Below, piece by piece: positions 1 through 8,678 of a stretch of 64,000 nucleotides of DNA (positions within the stretch are counted from its first letter, which is position 1; each line of letters starts with the position of its first letter). Made by a program: the position numbers and the translations under genes. This DNA is from Chryseobacterium piperi. GTDB taxonomy: Bacteria; Bacteroidota; Bacteroidia; Flavobacteriales; Weeksellaceae. The notes beneath the pieces are model-generated. The model was not told where the DNA came from and searched no databases. It worked only from the letters and a program-made list of their open reading frames with translations. The stretch lies in assembly GCF_002285635.2 (NCBI RefSeq), contig NZ_CP023049.2, forward strand, positions 1,054,001 through 1,118,000, written 5' to 3'.

Positions 1-605
1 TTATTCAACATCCGGTATACACCCGTAAAAACAGCAAATGAATATCCTGAGATTCCCAACCAAAAATTGGTGTCTTTGTATTCTCTAAACATAAACTGGG
101 CAGAAGCAAAGGCCATCGCTGTATGCCCTGAAGGGAAGGAAAGATTGTTGGAACCGTCCGGCCTTTCTTCTTGGGTTATATGCTTAAGGGGTACAACCAT
201 TGCAGAAGAGATCAGTAAAGAAGTTCCGTAAATAATACTGCGATCGCGGAAATTATGTTTTCCCTTTATTCCTAAAGCATTTAAACCATATACAAGAGCT
301 GCAGGAGCAAACTGAGAATAATTATCCAATTGGATAGGATCAGGTTTGTGTTCGCTGATTTCATACTGGGTTGAAGAGTTCAGTTGTTGAAGTCCTTTTA
401 TACTTAGGCTTGCAATACCATAAGAAATTAATGCAGCAGGTATAATCAGTTTTTTATAGGTTAATCGGTGACTGGTATCATTGATATCCGCAGGGGCTGA
501 ACTTATGACACTATCTTGAGGAGACGTAACCAATAAGCTGTCCTGAGCTTTTATATTTTGAAAGCCTATACAAATTAAAACCAGACTGATGAATATATGT
601 TTCAT
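1..605 (-). CDS. PAP2-family membrane-associated phosphatase (partial, runs off the left edge)
   Basis: The frame opens with ATG at 605 (MKHIFISLVLICIGF, a signal peptide ending near KAQ) and stays open for 201 codons to the window edge, so the C-terminus is missing. Two of the three PAP2 phosphatase motifs are visible: KHITQEERP (K-x6-RP) and PSGHTAM (PSGH). The third begins after GVYRMLN and lies outside. Family members dephosphorylate lipid phosphates such as undecaprenyl-diphosphate or lipid A at the envelope; the substrate here is unknown. It follows the TonB receptor gene by 18 bp on the same strand, so it is probably the last gene of the operon that starts near 4301. Confidence 0.85.
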   Translation of the reverse strand, partial: MKHIFISLVLICIGFQNIKAQDSLLVTSPQDSVISSAPADINDTSHRLTYKKLIIPAALISYGIASLSIKGLQQLNSSTQYEISEHKPDPIQLDNYSQFAPAALVYGLNALGIKGKHNFRDRSIIYGTSLLISSAMVVPLKHITQEERPDGSNNLSFPSGHTAMAFASAQFMFREYKDTNFWLGISGYSFAVFTGVYRMLN

Positions 606-623
606 TGGGTTATTTTATTTGAC

Positions 624-3050
624 TTAAAACTTATAACTGTACCCTAATCTGATGACCTGTGTTTCATAGTAATCATCACTTGTATATCTAAATCCTGCAC
701 CCTGGATCTGTTTTTTTATAACCATGGTATTCAATAAATCAGAAGCATTGAGAAAAACTTCTCCCTTACCATTCTGTATTGATTTTTTTGCACCAAGATC
801 CATTGAAAATCTTGAGCCTATTTTTCCTTGCGGAATAATATCCGGAGCCAAATATACCATCGTTAACTGCGCATTAATTCCTTTAGAAAACTTGAAAATA
901 TTGTTCAGTTTTACATTTCCTGAAACTGCAGACTGCTGATCTGCAGAAAATACATTAGGCTGAGGATACAGATTTTCAACACTAAATGCATTGATTTGGT
1001 TGCGGTAAATATTTCCATTGATATTAAAAGAATATACCGTGGATACTTTCTGATTCCAGATCGCTTCAAGCCCTGAATTATAACTTTTTCCTGCATTTTG
1101 AAATATAGCATATATCAGAGTACTTTCAGGAACAATACTGGAAATTCTGGTAATCGTTCCATTGGAAAAACGATGATAGATGGAAGAGTACAGGTATCCG
1201 CTATCCCAATTGTATTTATGGCCTAACTCTATAGAGTTGGTAAACTGTGGTCTGAGTCCCGGGTTTCCTACTTTAATGATTTCAGCATCATCATACTTAG
1301 GGAAAATTCTGATATCCACTTCATTCGGACGGTCTACTCTTCTGTTATAAAATATAGAAAACTTATTACGATCATTAAGCTTATAGGCTACTCTCAGATT
1401 CGGAAACGGCTGAGTGTAGTTGTACCCATCGCTTGAATAAGTTGGATGATTAGGGTTAACATCGTACTGAATTCTTACATACTCCATTCTAAGCCCAAGT
1501 TCCGCCTCCCATTTTTTGTTTTCAAAAATATAGTTTCCGTATACAGCAGGAATTAATTCCCTGTAATTAGCCCAGCCCCCTGCATTCGCATCGATCACAG
1601 AATTGGTTCCGGGCATAAAGTTCATATTGGTAGGAATACTTCTGTTTCTCAGTTTAATCCCGGCCTCAATACGTCCGTATTTGAGAGGTTTTACGTAATC
1701 AATATTGAAATCATAAACCTGTTCATCCGACAGAAGTTTAAAAGCATCGGTCCCTGAAGATGCCGGCAGAAAATTATCATAGAAATATTTTTCATCTTCC
1801 CTGTGGAAAGTATAATTAAAGCCAATATTTAATAAATGTCCGGCCTCCTTGAATTTATGCTGATAGGCCGCTGTGGCCATTACAGTAGTTTTCAGCTCAT
1901 CTTCCAGAAACTGCCATAAGCGGAGTCTTTGTGATAAATTGCCATTAAAAAATGGCTGGTCTCCCCGATCGGTAATTTTTTCACTTCCATACATCCCTGA
2001 AACAGTTAATGTATTCTGGCTGTCGATGTTCCAGTCTATTCCTGCTTTTGTTGTCAGAAAATTGGTATTTCTGTTTCTTTTGAGCTGTGAATTGATAACT
2101 GTTCCATTATCATAAGTACGAGTTACAAATTCATTTTTATTAAGTGTTTCCGTATATAAGTTATCAGCCTGCAGGAAAACATTAATCTTATCTTTTCTGT
2201 AATTCAGAGAAACAGAAGGATTTATTTTCGGGGTTGAAGTATATTGAGGACGAATGGTTGGCAAATTACCCTTTCTTTCCCAAAGAGATCCTAATCCTAA
2301 AGTTAATCCTACTTTACCATTCCAGCCGTTTTGCTTGTTTTTCTTCATGATAATATTAATAATTCCGGCATTTCCATTCGCATCATACTTTGAAGACGGA
2401 TTGTTAATGATTTCAATTTTATCAATGGCTGAAGAAGGAATGTTATCTAGTCCGGTCTGGCTTCCAAACCCCGTTAATGCAGTTTGTTTTCCGTCTATTA
2501 AAACCGTTACCTTATCATTTCCGCGTAGTTGTACCTTACCATCCTGTACGGTAATTCCCGGAAGATTCTGTATACTTTGAAGTACGGAGCCTCCACTCTG
2601 GCTGATATTATCAGCTACAGAATAGGTCTTTTTATCAAGCTGATTACTTATCTCACTCTTTTTATTAGCTGTCATTATCACCTCTTCAATTTTTGCTTCC
2701 CTGGCATTATTGTTCAATCCCATTTCTATTGGTGGGATATCCAGAAATTCGGAAAGACTTCCCACAAAAAGAACCTGTGTATGTGTTGTATACCCCGGAA
2801 CAGAAGCTTCTACCAGATAACTTCCGGGTTTCACGTCTGTGAGAGAGTATCTGCCCTCTTCATTAGTGATGGTTCCGGATACAAATACACTGTCTTTTGC
2901 CGATTTCAGCATAATATTGGTATAGGGTAATGCAGATTTTCCGGCAGAGGTTACCATCCCTGAAACAGTCACCGATGATACCTGGGCTGTAGCTGCGGAA
3001 GAAAATAACATAACCATTAAGAAGAAAAATAACAGCTTGAATCTATTCAT
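624..3050 (-). CDS. TonB-dependent outer-membrane receptor with N-terminal carboxypeptidase-regulatory-like domain
   Basis: 808 residues. A signal peptide (about 1-22) is followed by a CarboxypepD_reg-like beta-sandwich (about 28-105, VSGMVTSAGKSALPYTNI), a plug domain (about 135-235, with GGSVLQSIQNLPGITV and VLIDGKQTALTG) and a large OMP_b-brl_3-type barrel ending in aromatic F (GYSYKF). This is the Bacteroidota TonB receptor type without a SusD partner, so uptake of a small ligand is more likely than glycan import; the substrate cannot be read from sequence. It starts 12 bp after the PepSY-like gene and is followed by the PAP2 gene, so the three are probably co-transcribed and may answer to the two-component system at 6481-8539. 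Confidence 0.9.
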   Translation of the reverse strand: MNRFKLLFFFLMVMLFSSAATAQVSSVTVSGMVTSAGKSALPYTNIMLKSAKDSVFVSGTITNEEGRYSLTDVKPGSYLVEASVPGYTTHTQVLFVGSLSEFLDIPPIEMGLNNNAREAKIEEVIMTANKKSEISNQLDKKTYSVADNISQSGGSVLQSIQNLPGITVQDGKVQLRGNDKVTVLIDGKQTALTGFGSQTGLDNIPSSAIDKIEIINNPSSKYDANGNAGIINIIMKKNKQNGWNGKVGLTLGLGSLWERKGNLPTIRPQYTSTPKINPSVSLNYRKDKINVFLQADNLYTETLNKNEFVTRTYDNGTVINSQLKRNRNTNFLTTKAGIDWNIDSQNTLTVSGMYGSEKITDRGDQPFFNGNLSQRLRLWQFLEDELKTTVMATAAYQHKFKEAGHLLNIGFNYTFHREDEKYFYDNFLPASSGTDAFKLLSDEQVYDFNIDYVKPLKYGRIEAGIKLRNRSIPTNMNFMPGTNSVIDANAGGWANYRELIPAVYGNYIFENKKWEAELGLRMEYVRIQYDVNPNHPTYSSDGYNYTQPFPNLRVAYKLNDRNKFSIFYNRRVDRPNEVDIRIFPKYDDAEIIKVGNPGLRPQFTNSIELGHKYNWDSGYLYSSIYHRFSNGTITRISSIVPESTLIYAIFQNAGKSYNSGLEAIWNQKVSTVYSFNINGNIYRNQINAFSVENLYPQPNVFSADQQSAVSGNVKLNNIFKFSKGINAQLTMVYLAPDIIPQGKIGSRFSMDLGAKKSIQNGKGEVFLNASDLLNTMVIKKQIQGAGFRYTSDDYYETQVIRLGYSYKF

Positions 3051-3062
3051 TATATTTTGTGT

Positions 3063-3491
3063 TTAGTCTTTAATTTCTTTTATAAAATTTCCTTGAGTAT
3101 CAAAAATCAAATCCATTCCATTAACTTCAGCTTCATAAGTCTCAACTCCTTTTGAATCTGTAATTTTTGCAGCTTCTTTTATTTTATGATCAGGATATTT
3201 TTTCAGAATAAATTCTCTGGCAGGAACCGGAAGATCTTTGATATGAACAGGAACTTCCGTTTCTATAATATTTCCTGAAGCATTTAAAAGAACAGAATAA
3301 ATTATCCCTTTCGACTGAAATCCGGCTTCATAATTTTCTTTTTCCTTTTCCCATTTCACATTTTTAAGATCAGGAAACTGTTTCTTTAAAGCAGACTGTA
3401 CAGAAGCAGGAATCTCTTTTTGCTGGATCTTTTGTGCTTTCATGACAACCGTACCTGCAACGATAGTCAATAGCATGATTAATTTTTTCAT
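3063..3491 (-). CDS. Periplasmic PepSY-like protein
   Basis: 142 residues with a clear signal peptide (about 1-19, ending VVMKAQ). The body carries two PepSY-like units: EIPASVQSALKKQFPDLKNV with VKWEKEKENYEAGF, then VPAREFILKKYPDHKIKEA with ETYEAEVNG. This is the putative beta-lactamase-inhibitor-like PepSY arrangement (PF11396 type) common in Bacteroidota. Such proteins are periplasmic and often sit beside two-component systems; the molecular role is unknown. It lies 51 bp after the COG4705 gene and 12 bp before the TonB receptor gene. Confidence 0.8.
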   Translation of the reverse strand: MKKLIMLLTIVAGTVVMKAQKIQQKEIPASVQSALKKQFPDLKNVKWEKEKENYEAGFQSKGIIYSVLLNASGNIIETEVPVHIKDLPVPAREFILKKYPDHKIKEAAKITDSKGVETYEAEVNGMDLIFDTQGNFIKEIKD

Positions 3492-3542
3492 TGTATTTAA
3501 TTTTTATTCTGATACAATGATCGGACATGATTTAGAAGAAAT

Positions 3543-4301
3543 TTAGAATTTTTGATTCTGGGGATTTAATATCACTGTTTTTTTATGTGAAATCATAACC
3601 ATTACAACAAGTAACACTACAGAGACCATTGATGCATTCAGTGTTCCCAGATTCAGACCTCCACTTGAAAGAGGCTTGGTAAGAAAATCTCCGAAAGTAG
3701 CTCCAAAAGGTCTTGTAAAAACAAAAGCAATCCAGAACAGTAGGACATGATTAATCTTCGTGAAATAGTGCAGAAGAATAACGACAAGGATAATAATGCC
3801 GGTCACTAAGGCACCGGTTAAATAACTTAATCCCATATTATCGCTTAAGAAATCACCAAACGCAGTTCCAAGGCTGTTTGAAAAAAGAATAGCAACCCAG
3901 TAGTATACCTCTTTAGTCCTCTCAAAAATGGGATACACTTCAAGGTTCCAGTACTTCCTGTACCACAAAAATAGGGTTCCGGAAAGTCCGGTAATTAACA
4001 GTAGGCTTCCTACCAGATATCCTGCTTTCAGAGTTCTATCTATAAAATCGGAAATCTCCGTGCCTAATGTTGTGGTTCCTACAATCACCAGCCAGTAAAT
4101 GGCGGGAATATATTTTTTAACCTTTAATTGAATGGATATGGTGGTTATGAAAAATAATAGAGTAACCGCAATTCCTACAGTATATCCAAGGTTAAGGGTC
4201 ATAGAGATAAAGTCTCCTAGGGTTTCTCCAAGAGTTGTTGCTGTAATTTTCATCAGCCAGAAAAGAAGGGTGACAATGGCAACTTTGTTAAATGTTTGCA
4301 T
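3543..4301 (-). CDS. COG4705-type integral membrane protein with four internal repeats
   Basis: 252 residues, about eight membrane segments and no signal peptide. The chain is a four-fold repeat, each unit centred on a TxLGxxxxDF-like signature before a glycine-rich turn: TTLGETLGDF, TTLGTEISDF, NSLGTAFGDF and RPFGATFGDF, each followed about ten residues later by G(Y)xxG. This matches the uncharacterised membrane-anchored COG4705 family, which often travels with PepSY proteins and two-component regulators. Function unknown. The conserved acidic D in every repeat suggests a pseudo-symmetric channel or transporter, but that is inference. It is the first gene downstream of the IS110 insertion. 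Confidence 0.75.
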   Translation of the reverse strand: MQTFNKVAIVTLLFWLMKITATTLGETLGDFISMTLNLGYTVGIAVTLLFFITTISIQLKVKKYIPAIYWLVIVGTTTLGTEISDFIDRTLKAGYLVGSLLLITGLSGTLFLWYRKYWNLEVYPIFERTKEVYYWVAILFSNSLGTAFGDFLSDNMGLSYLTGALVTGIIILVVILLHYFTKINHVLLFWIAFVFTRPFGATFGDFLTKPLSSGGLNLGTLNASMVSVVLLVVMVMISHKKTVILNPQNQKF

Positions 4302-4412
4302 GATTTTTTATTCAAAGTTCCTAACCAATTTTGTAGAAATTTTGAATGTTTATTTTGTAAGGATTGATAAGATCTGCTAAATCAGCAAGATTAAAAATAA
4401 TCTTCAACATCC

Positions 4413-4838
4413 GTGTAAATCTAAAGGTAATCTGTGGTGAAAAAATTAAACCACAAAAGACACAAAAGTTTTTAAACACTTTAGTTATTTAAGTCCAATT
4501 CATAATGTATAACAAGTACACATAAGCTTTTTAAAAATCAAAGATTTTTAAAAGATCTGCTAAATCAGCTCAATTTGCGAGAGCTAAAAATAATCCTCAA
4601 CATCGGTGTAGATCTGAATAATCTGTGGTAAAAAATGAATCACAAAAGCTTTTTAAACAATTCATTTATCGTTCCGAAAGCTTAGCCACAAATGCACGAA
4701 TGATCTTTCTGTAATGTCTTTTTTATCATTGTATTCGTGCATTCTTGGCTATAATATTTACCATTTTAAAAATCTGCTAAATCAGCTCAATCTGCGAGAT
4801 TTAAAAATAATCCTCAACATCCGTGTAAATCTAAAGGT
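4413..4838. repeat. Dispersed-repeat block, copy R1 (paired with 6059-6477)
   Basis: This non-coding block is nearly identical, without indels, to 6059-6477. The matching part is 419 bp (4413-4831) and begins and ends with GTGTAAATC. Inside are shorter units that recur with variation: an ATCTGCTAAATCAGC unit followed by CCTCAACATC and GTGTAAATC or GTGTAGATC (near 4372, 4552 and 4770), CTGTGGT segments, and a palindrome at 4684-4750. Only a few substitutions separate R1 and R2, for example TCTTGGCT versus TCGTGGCT. The interval 4302-4412 holds a further partial unit and no gene. Confidence 0.85.
4684..4750. repeat. Palindromic intergenic repeat (AGCCACAAATGCACGAAT family)
   Basis: AGCCACAAATGCACGAAT at 4684-4701 faces ATTCGTGCATTCTTGGCT at 4733-4750, forming a long imperfect stem. 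The same family occurs at 6330-6396 and 45159-45262, and the sequence rebuilt across the IS110 copy-2 insertion site belongs to it. It resembles bacterial REP-type elements. Confidence 0.75.
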
Positions 4839-4841
4839 ATT

Positions 4842-5843
4842 CTAAGACATATGCAAATTATATCTTGTTAAATTTACAAAAGGTTCTTCCCTTTTTACGA
4901 CAGCAAATATTCTATATACAATTTTACAGCATACAGCATTGATAATAGAATTATGTGCTTTTCCCTGTTGTTTTTTTCTTTGGTAATAAGATTTTAATTC
5001 TTCATCATAAATTACGGCAGAATTAGCACCATTAAAAAGAATCGTTTTAATTCTTTTATTTCTAAGTTTACTTGTTTTAGTTTTGCCTTGAACACTTGTT
5101 CCTGATGTATGCTCAAAAGGAGCAATCCCTGCATAACAGTTGAATTTCCTTGGGTTTTGAAAACTTGTAAAATTATTCGTTAATACAATCATATAAGCTG
5201 CTGTGAGGAATCCAACCCCTTTCACTTTGGTTATTTTTTCAAAGTTTCGGTTGAGGTGTTGTTGATTATGGATTTCCTGTTTTATTTTTTCTTCAACTAA
5301 TGCTATATTTTTATCCAGTTGCTGTATATGGCCCATAATATCATTAATTTCAAAACTTACATCAGCTATTTTATTGATCTGATAAAAAGCTTTTATCTCA
5401 TTCTTGAACTGTGTTCTTACCTTTATCAAATGATTTCTGTAGGTAAGAAGATTTTTTATCTTAAGCAGTTCTTTACTGGGAAGGAGATAAGGTTTAAGTT
5501 CTTTGCAATATGTTTTTGCATACTTGGCAATCCTCCAGGCATCAACTCGATCATTCTTTCCTCTTTGTATTCCCTGACTTAATTTTATTTCGAGAGCCGG
5601 GACCTGATAATAGCTTATTTCTTGGCTTTCCAATATCCTGGCAAGGAGCAGCCCATAATTTCCTGTATTTTCAAAGCAATACCACAATTGAGCATTCTCT
5701 GGGATGTTTCTTGAAATCATACTTTCAATTCCTGATAGAGTATTTTCAACTTTAAAAAAAATGTCTTTCTCTTCAGAATCACTCATGATACAAACATCCA
5801 AGGTATCTTTGGAAATATCAATTCCTATAAAATAACTTTTCAT
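4842..5843 (-). CDS. IS110-family transposase (DEDD/serine recombinase), copy 1
   Basis: 333 residues, full length for the family. The N-terminal RuvC-like DEDD domain shows D9 (FIGIDISKDTLDV), E58 (CFENTGNYG) and D98/D101 (GKNDRVDA). A coiled region follows at about 140-200. The C-terminal Transposase_20 domain has the KVKGVGFLTAAYMI helix-hairpin-like segment, then NCYAGIAPFEHTSGTS with the probable catalytic serine near 250. The copy-2 protein has the same length and a nearly identical C-terminal half; the N-terminal and linker regions diverge. Trp103 here replaces the Arg of copy 2 next to the catalytic Asp. The gene looks intact. Confidence 0.95.
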   Translation of the reverse strand: MKSYFIGIDISKDTLDVCIMSDSEEKDIFFKVENTLSGIESMISRNIPENAQLWYCFENTGNYGLLLARILESQEISYYQVPALEIKLSQGIQRGKNDRVDAWRIAKYAKTYCKELKPYLLPSKELLKIKNLLTYRNHLIKVRTQFKNEIKAFYQINKIADVSFEINDIMGHIQQLDKNIALVEEKIKQEIHNQQHLNRNFEKITKVKGVGFLTAAYMIVLTNNFTSFQNPRKFNCYAGIAPFEHTSGTSVQGKTKTSKLRNKRIKTILFNGANSAVIYDEELKSYYQRKKQQGKAHNSIINAVCCKIVYRIFAVVKREEPFVNLTRYNLHMS

Positions 5844-5869
5844 AACTTTGGATTTAGGATTTATCCTGA

Positions 5870-6074
5870 ATGAACCATTTTGAATAATGCTAAAACCTTT
5901 AATAAGCCTTAATGCTTAACATTCTAAATGGCAGATATTCAAAAGAGAAAATAAAGTCTGATACTCAGAATAGTTCTGTTCTGGAAATCTGTTTAGTTCA
6001 CTTTATTTTCTCTGGTTCTTCAGAATATAATTATTATCTAATTTAATACTAATTCATTGTGTAAATCTAAAGGT
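5870..6074 (-). ncRNA. Predicted IS110 bridge RNA, copy 1
   Basis: The non-coding leader between the left end and the transposase start is conserved with copy 2 except in two short windows. Stem I pairs AGAGAAAATAAAGT (6013-6000) perfectly with 5957-5944 and encloses the target loop, with left guide ACAGATT (5992-5986) and right guide TCTGAGTAT (5969-5961). Stem II pairs TTTTGAATA (5944-5936) with 5886-5878 and encloses the donor loop, where TTAGAAT (5927-5921) equals the element's right end and TAAAGGT (5901-5895) is complementary to its left end ACCTTTA. This is the bridge RNA architecture known for IS110. RNA ends are estimates. Confidence 0.8.
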
Positions 6075-6477
6075 AATCTGTGGTGAAAAAATTAAATTAC
6101 AAAAGACACAAAAGTTTTTAAACACTTTAGTTATTTAAGTCCAATTCATAATGTATAACAAGTACACATAAGCTTTTTAAAAATCAAAGATTTTTAAAAG
6201 ATCTGCTAAATCAGCTCAATTTGCGAGAGCTAAAAATAATCCTCAACATCGGTGTAGATCTGAATAATCTGTGGTAAAAAATGAATCACATAAGCTTTTT
6301 AAACAATTCATTTATCGTTCCGAAAGCTTAGCCACAAATGCACGAATGATCTTTCTGTAATGTCTTTTTTATCATTGTATTCGTGCATTCGTGGCTATAA
6401 TATTTACCATTTTAAAAATCTGCTAAATCAGCCCAATCTGCGAGAGTTAAAAATAATCCTCAACATCCGTGTAAATC
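6075..6477. repeat. Dispersed-repeat block, copy R2
   Basis: This is the target-derived part of the second copy of the block at 4413-4831. The preceding 16 bp (6059-6074) also match the start of R1 but belong to the IS110 left end. It contains a palindrome at 6330-6396 and ends GTGTAAATC just before the histidine kinase stop codon. No coding potential was seen. Confidence 0.8.
6330..6396. repeat. Palindromic intergenic repeat, second copy
   Basis: AGCCACAAATGCACGAAT (from 6330) pairs with ATTCGTGCATTCGTGGCT (to 6396). This is the R2 counterpart of 4684-4750, with one base change in the distal arm. Confidence 0.7.
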
Positions 6478-6480
6478 CAT

Positions 6481-7773
6481 TTATGAAAAAGAAATAGAAA
6501 AAATATGGTAATTGTTATCAAAATGGTATTCTAAATTCCATTGCTGATGAATACAAATCTCCTTGATAATAGCTAATCCAAGCCCACTTCCATTATTATC
6601 TGTTGACGCTCTGGAAAATCTCTTGAATAAAGTATCTTTATTCAATGCAGCAGATCCCGAATTGGAAATAATCAGGTGCTTTTGAGTAAGTTCAATATTT
6701 GCCGTTCCATGAGATTGCGTATGCCTTACGATATTAATCAGGAAATTATTAATCAGAGTTTCTGCCAATGTTCTGTTACCTTTGATTGTGATTCCATCAG
6801 CAATTTGGGTGTGAAGTGAAATGCTTTTTTGGTCAAAATGTTCCTGAAACACCTCTATATTCTGATGAAGTATTTCACTCATCAATAGGCTTTCACTCTC
6901 TGCAAACTGAAAATTTTCAATTTTAGCGAGCAGCAACAGGTTTTTATTGATGCGGGCGCTACGGGTTAGCGCTCTATTGATCTCTTCTGCAATATGATAT
7001 TGCTTTTCAGTGAGATCCTCATTTTGAAGCAGGATGTCCAGTTTATTTTTAATAATAGCTAGTGGAGTTTGCAGCTCATGAGAGGCATTTTCAGTGAATT
7101 CTTTCTGGGTTTTGTAGACAGAAACATTATGTTCTATCAGTTTCTTTAAGGACTGATTTAATTCTTCAAATTCTACAATATCAGAACGTTCAAATTCTAT
7201 GGTATCCTGACTGTTCAGATTGAACGTCTTTAGCTTTTCCAATGTATTTCTGAATGGCCCCCATATAGAAGCTGAGAGTCTTCGGTTTAAAAACAAAAGT
7301 CCTAAAACAATCAACACGAAGAAAAAAACGGTGATTGCTGCAATCACTGCAATCGTTTCATGAGACTCTTCAATATTGGTTTCTACAGTAAAAAGATAAG
7401 GTTTTTGATTGATATAAATCACTTTTTTAAGGCAGCGGTAACGTTCAACCTCAGGCTGATCCTTAAATGTCTTTTGTTTCTCTGCCGTAAATGTTATATC
7501 TTTTTTTAGATGATTAAAGGGAATTTTTTCAATATCAGTTCCGGGTTGAATTCTATTCCAGAGAAGAATGCTTTTATCAAGTTCAGCCTCAGAGAGCTTT
7601 AGACGATTGAATCCATACGCTGTTTTCTCTGCAATCGTTATATTATGTTCATCCAGTTCACTTTCCCAGATTGTATCTACTACCCAGTAATAAACGGGGA
7701 TGCTCGTGATCAGTATCACAAGAACATAGATCAGGAAGGGCTTTGTGGTTTTACTTAATAGAGGCTTCAACAA
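6481..7773 (-). CDS. Two-component sensor histidine kinase
   Basis: 430 residues. Two membrane segments (about 13-33 and 141-163) bracket a periplasmic sensor of about 105 residues. The HisKA box is FTENASHELQTPLAI with phospho-acceptor His232. The HATPase N box is near LINNFLINIVRHTQSH and the G box is GSGLGLAIIKEI. The stop codon lies just beyond repeat R2. It follows the response regulator by 85 bp on the same strand. Downstream, past the IS110 insertion, lie the COG4705, PepSY, TonB receptor and PAP2 genes, which are plausible targets, since such genes often accompany this kind of system. Confidence 0.92.
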   Translation of the reverse strand: MLKPLLSKTTKPFLIYVLVILITSIPVYYWVVDTIWESELDEHNITIAEKTAYGFNRLKLSEAELDKSILLWNRIQPGTDIEKIPFNHLKKDITFTAEKQKTFKDQPEVERYRCLKKVIYINQKPYLFTVETNIEESHETIAVIAAITVFFFVLIVLGLLFLNRRLSASIWGPFRNTLEKLKTFNLNSQDTIEFERSDIVEFEELNQSLKKLIEHNVSVYKTQKEFTENASHELQTPLAIIKNKLDILLQNEDLTEKQYHIAEEINRALTRSARINKNLLLLAKIENFQFAESESLLMSEILHQNIEVFQEHFDQKSISLHTQIADGITIKGNRTLAETLINNFLINIVRHTQSHGTANIELTQKHLIISNSGSAALNKDTLFKRFSRASTDNNGSGLGLAIIKEICIHQQWNLEYHFDNNYHIFSISFS

Positions 7774-7858
7774 TTTAAATTTATAATTAAGGTTAAAATT
7801 ACAGGGTATTGAGTAGTTTTCTCTTTATTCTTCATCATTACTCATTACTCATGATTAA

Positions 7859-8539
7859 TTAGCTATCTCCTTCCCATTTATACCCTGTTCCATATACTGT
7901 TTTTAAATAATGTTCACTGCCGGCATCATACAATTTCTTTTTCAAGTTTTTCACATGGGCATAAACAAAATCATGATTATCAAGCATATCGGCAAGATCA
8001 CCGGAAAGATGCTCTGCCAGGGTACTTTTGGAGATTACTTTATTTTTGTTTCCGATAAAATAGATCAACAGGTCAAATTCCTTTTTAGTGAGGGCAATAG
8101 GTTGATTGTTAATTGCTACAGTTTTGGCCAATAGGTCGATTTGCAATTCATTTTGTTTGATAATATTGGAATTATTGAATTGTTTTCTTCTGATAATAGA
8201 ATAAATTCGGGCCATAAGCTCTGAAAGATGGAAAGGTTTGGTCAGATAATCATCTGCCCCTAATTGCAATCCGGCAATCTTATCATCCAGTGCATTTTTT
8301 GCAGAAATGATAATTACACCATCCTGCTTATTCTGTTTTTTTAATTCTTCGAGTATTTTGAGCCCGTTTCCATCAGGAAGCATAATATCTAGTAGAATAC
8401 AATCATATTGGAACACCTCTATTTTATTCAGTGCCTCATGAAATGTTGAAGCAAATTCGCATAAATAGTTTTCTCCCGAAAGATATTCGGCGATACTTTT
8501 AGCAAGTTCTGCTTCGTCTTCTATAATCAATATTTTCAT
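7859..8539 (-). CDS. OmpR-family response regulator
   Basis: 226 residues. The receiver domain (1-115) has the acidic pocket E7/D8, phospho-acceptor D51 in CILLDIMLPDGNG, and the switch lysine in DDYLTKPFHLSEL. The C-terminal winged helix (about 128-222) has ALTKKEFDLLIYFIGN and KTVYGTGYKW. It pairs with the histidine kinase immediately downstream. The 8540-8678 interval upstream separates it from the CinA-like gene; no clear binding repeat was found there. Confidence 0.93.
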   Translation of the reverse strand: MKILIIEDEAELAKSIAEYLSGENYLCEFASTFHEALNKIEVFQYDCILLDIMLPDGNGLKILEELKKQNKQDGVIIISAKNALDDKIAGLQLGADDYLTKPFHLSELMARIYSIIRRKQFNNSNIIKQNELQIDLLAKTVAINNQPIALTKKEFDLLIYFIGNKNKVISKSTLAEHLSGDLADMLDNHDFVYAHVKNLKKKLYDAGSEHYLKTVYGTGYKWEGDS

Positions 8540-8678
8540 GTGGCTAATTTACAGATTCAATTTTGAAGAAATTTTGAATACCTTAAAATAACCATTAAAT
8601 ACAATCTATTAAGCACCTAAAACAAAATGTTAAAGGTACCCATATCAAGACTCTCGTGAAACTATTGACTTTCCTATC

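Larger units (their letters stand above)
4839..6074 (-). mobile_element. IS110-family insertion sequence, copy 1 (1236 bp)
   Basis: The ends are set by comparison with copy 2 at 50178-52275 and by the donor guides in the element's own RNA. In transposase orientation the left end begins ACCTTTAG at 6074 and the right end finishes TTAGAAT at 4839. Length is 1236 bp, equal to copy 2 after subtracting its nested IS5 and the 3-bp duplication. There are no terminal inverted repeats, as expected for IS110. The right end overlaps the transposase stop codon. The element sits at the junction of the duplicated block R1/R2. Confidence 0.9.

Noticed and set aside
6059..6074. 16-bp sequence present on both sides of IS110 copy 1, looking like a target-site duplication
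   Set aside because: The same left-end sequence (CCTTTAGATTT) is present in copy 2, where the flank is unrelated. The 1236-bp lengths agree only if these bases belong to the element, and IS110 elements do not make such duplications.
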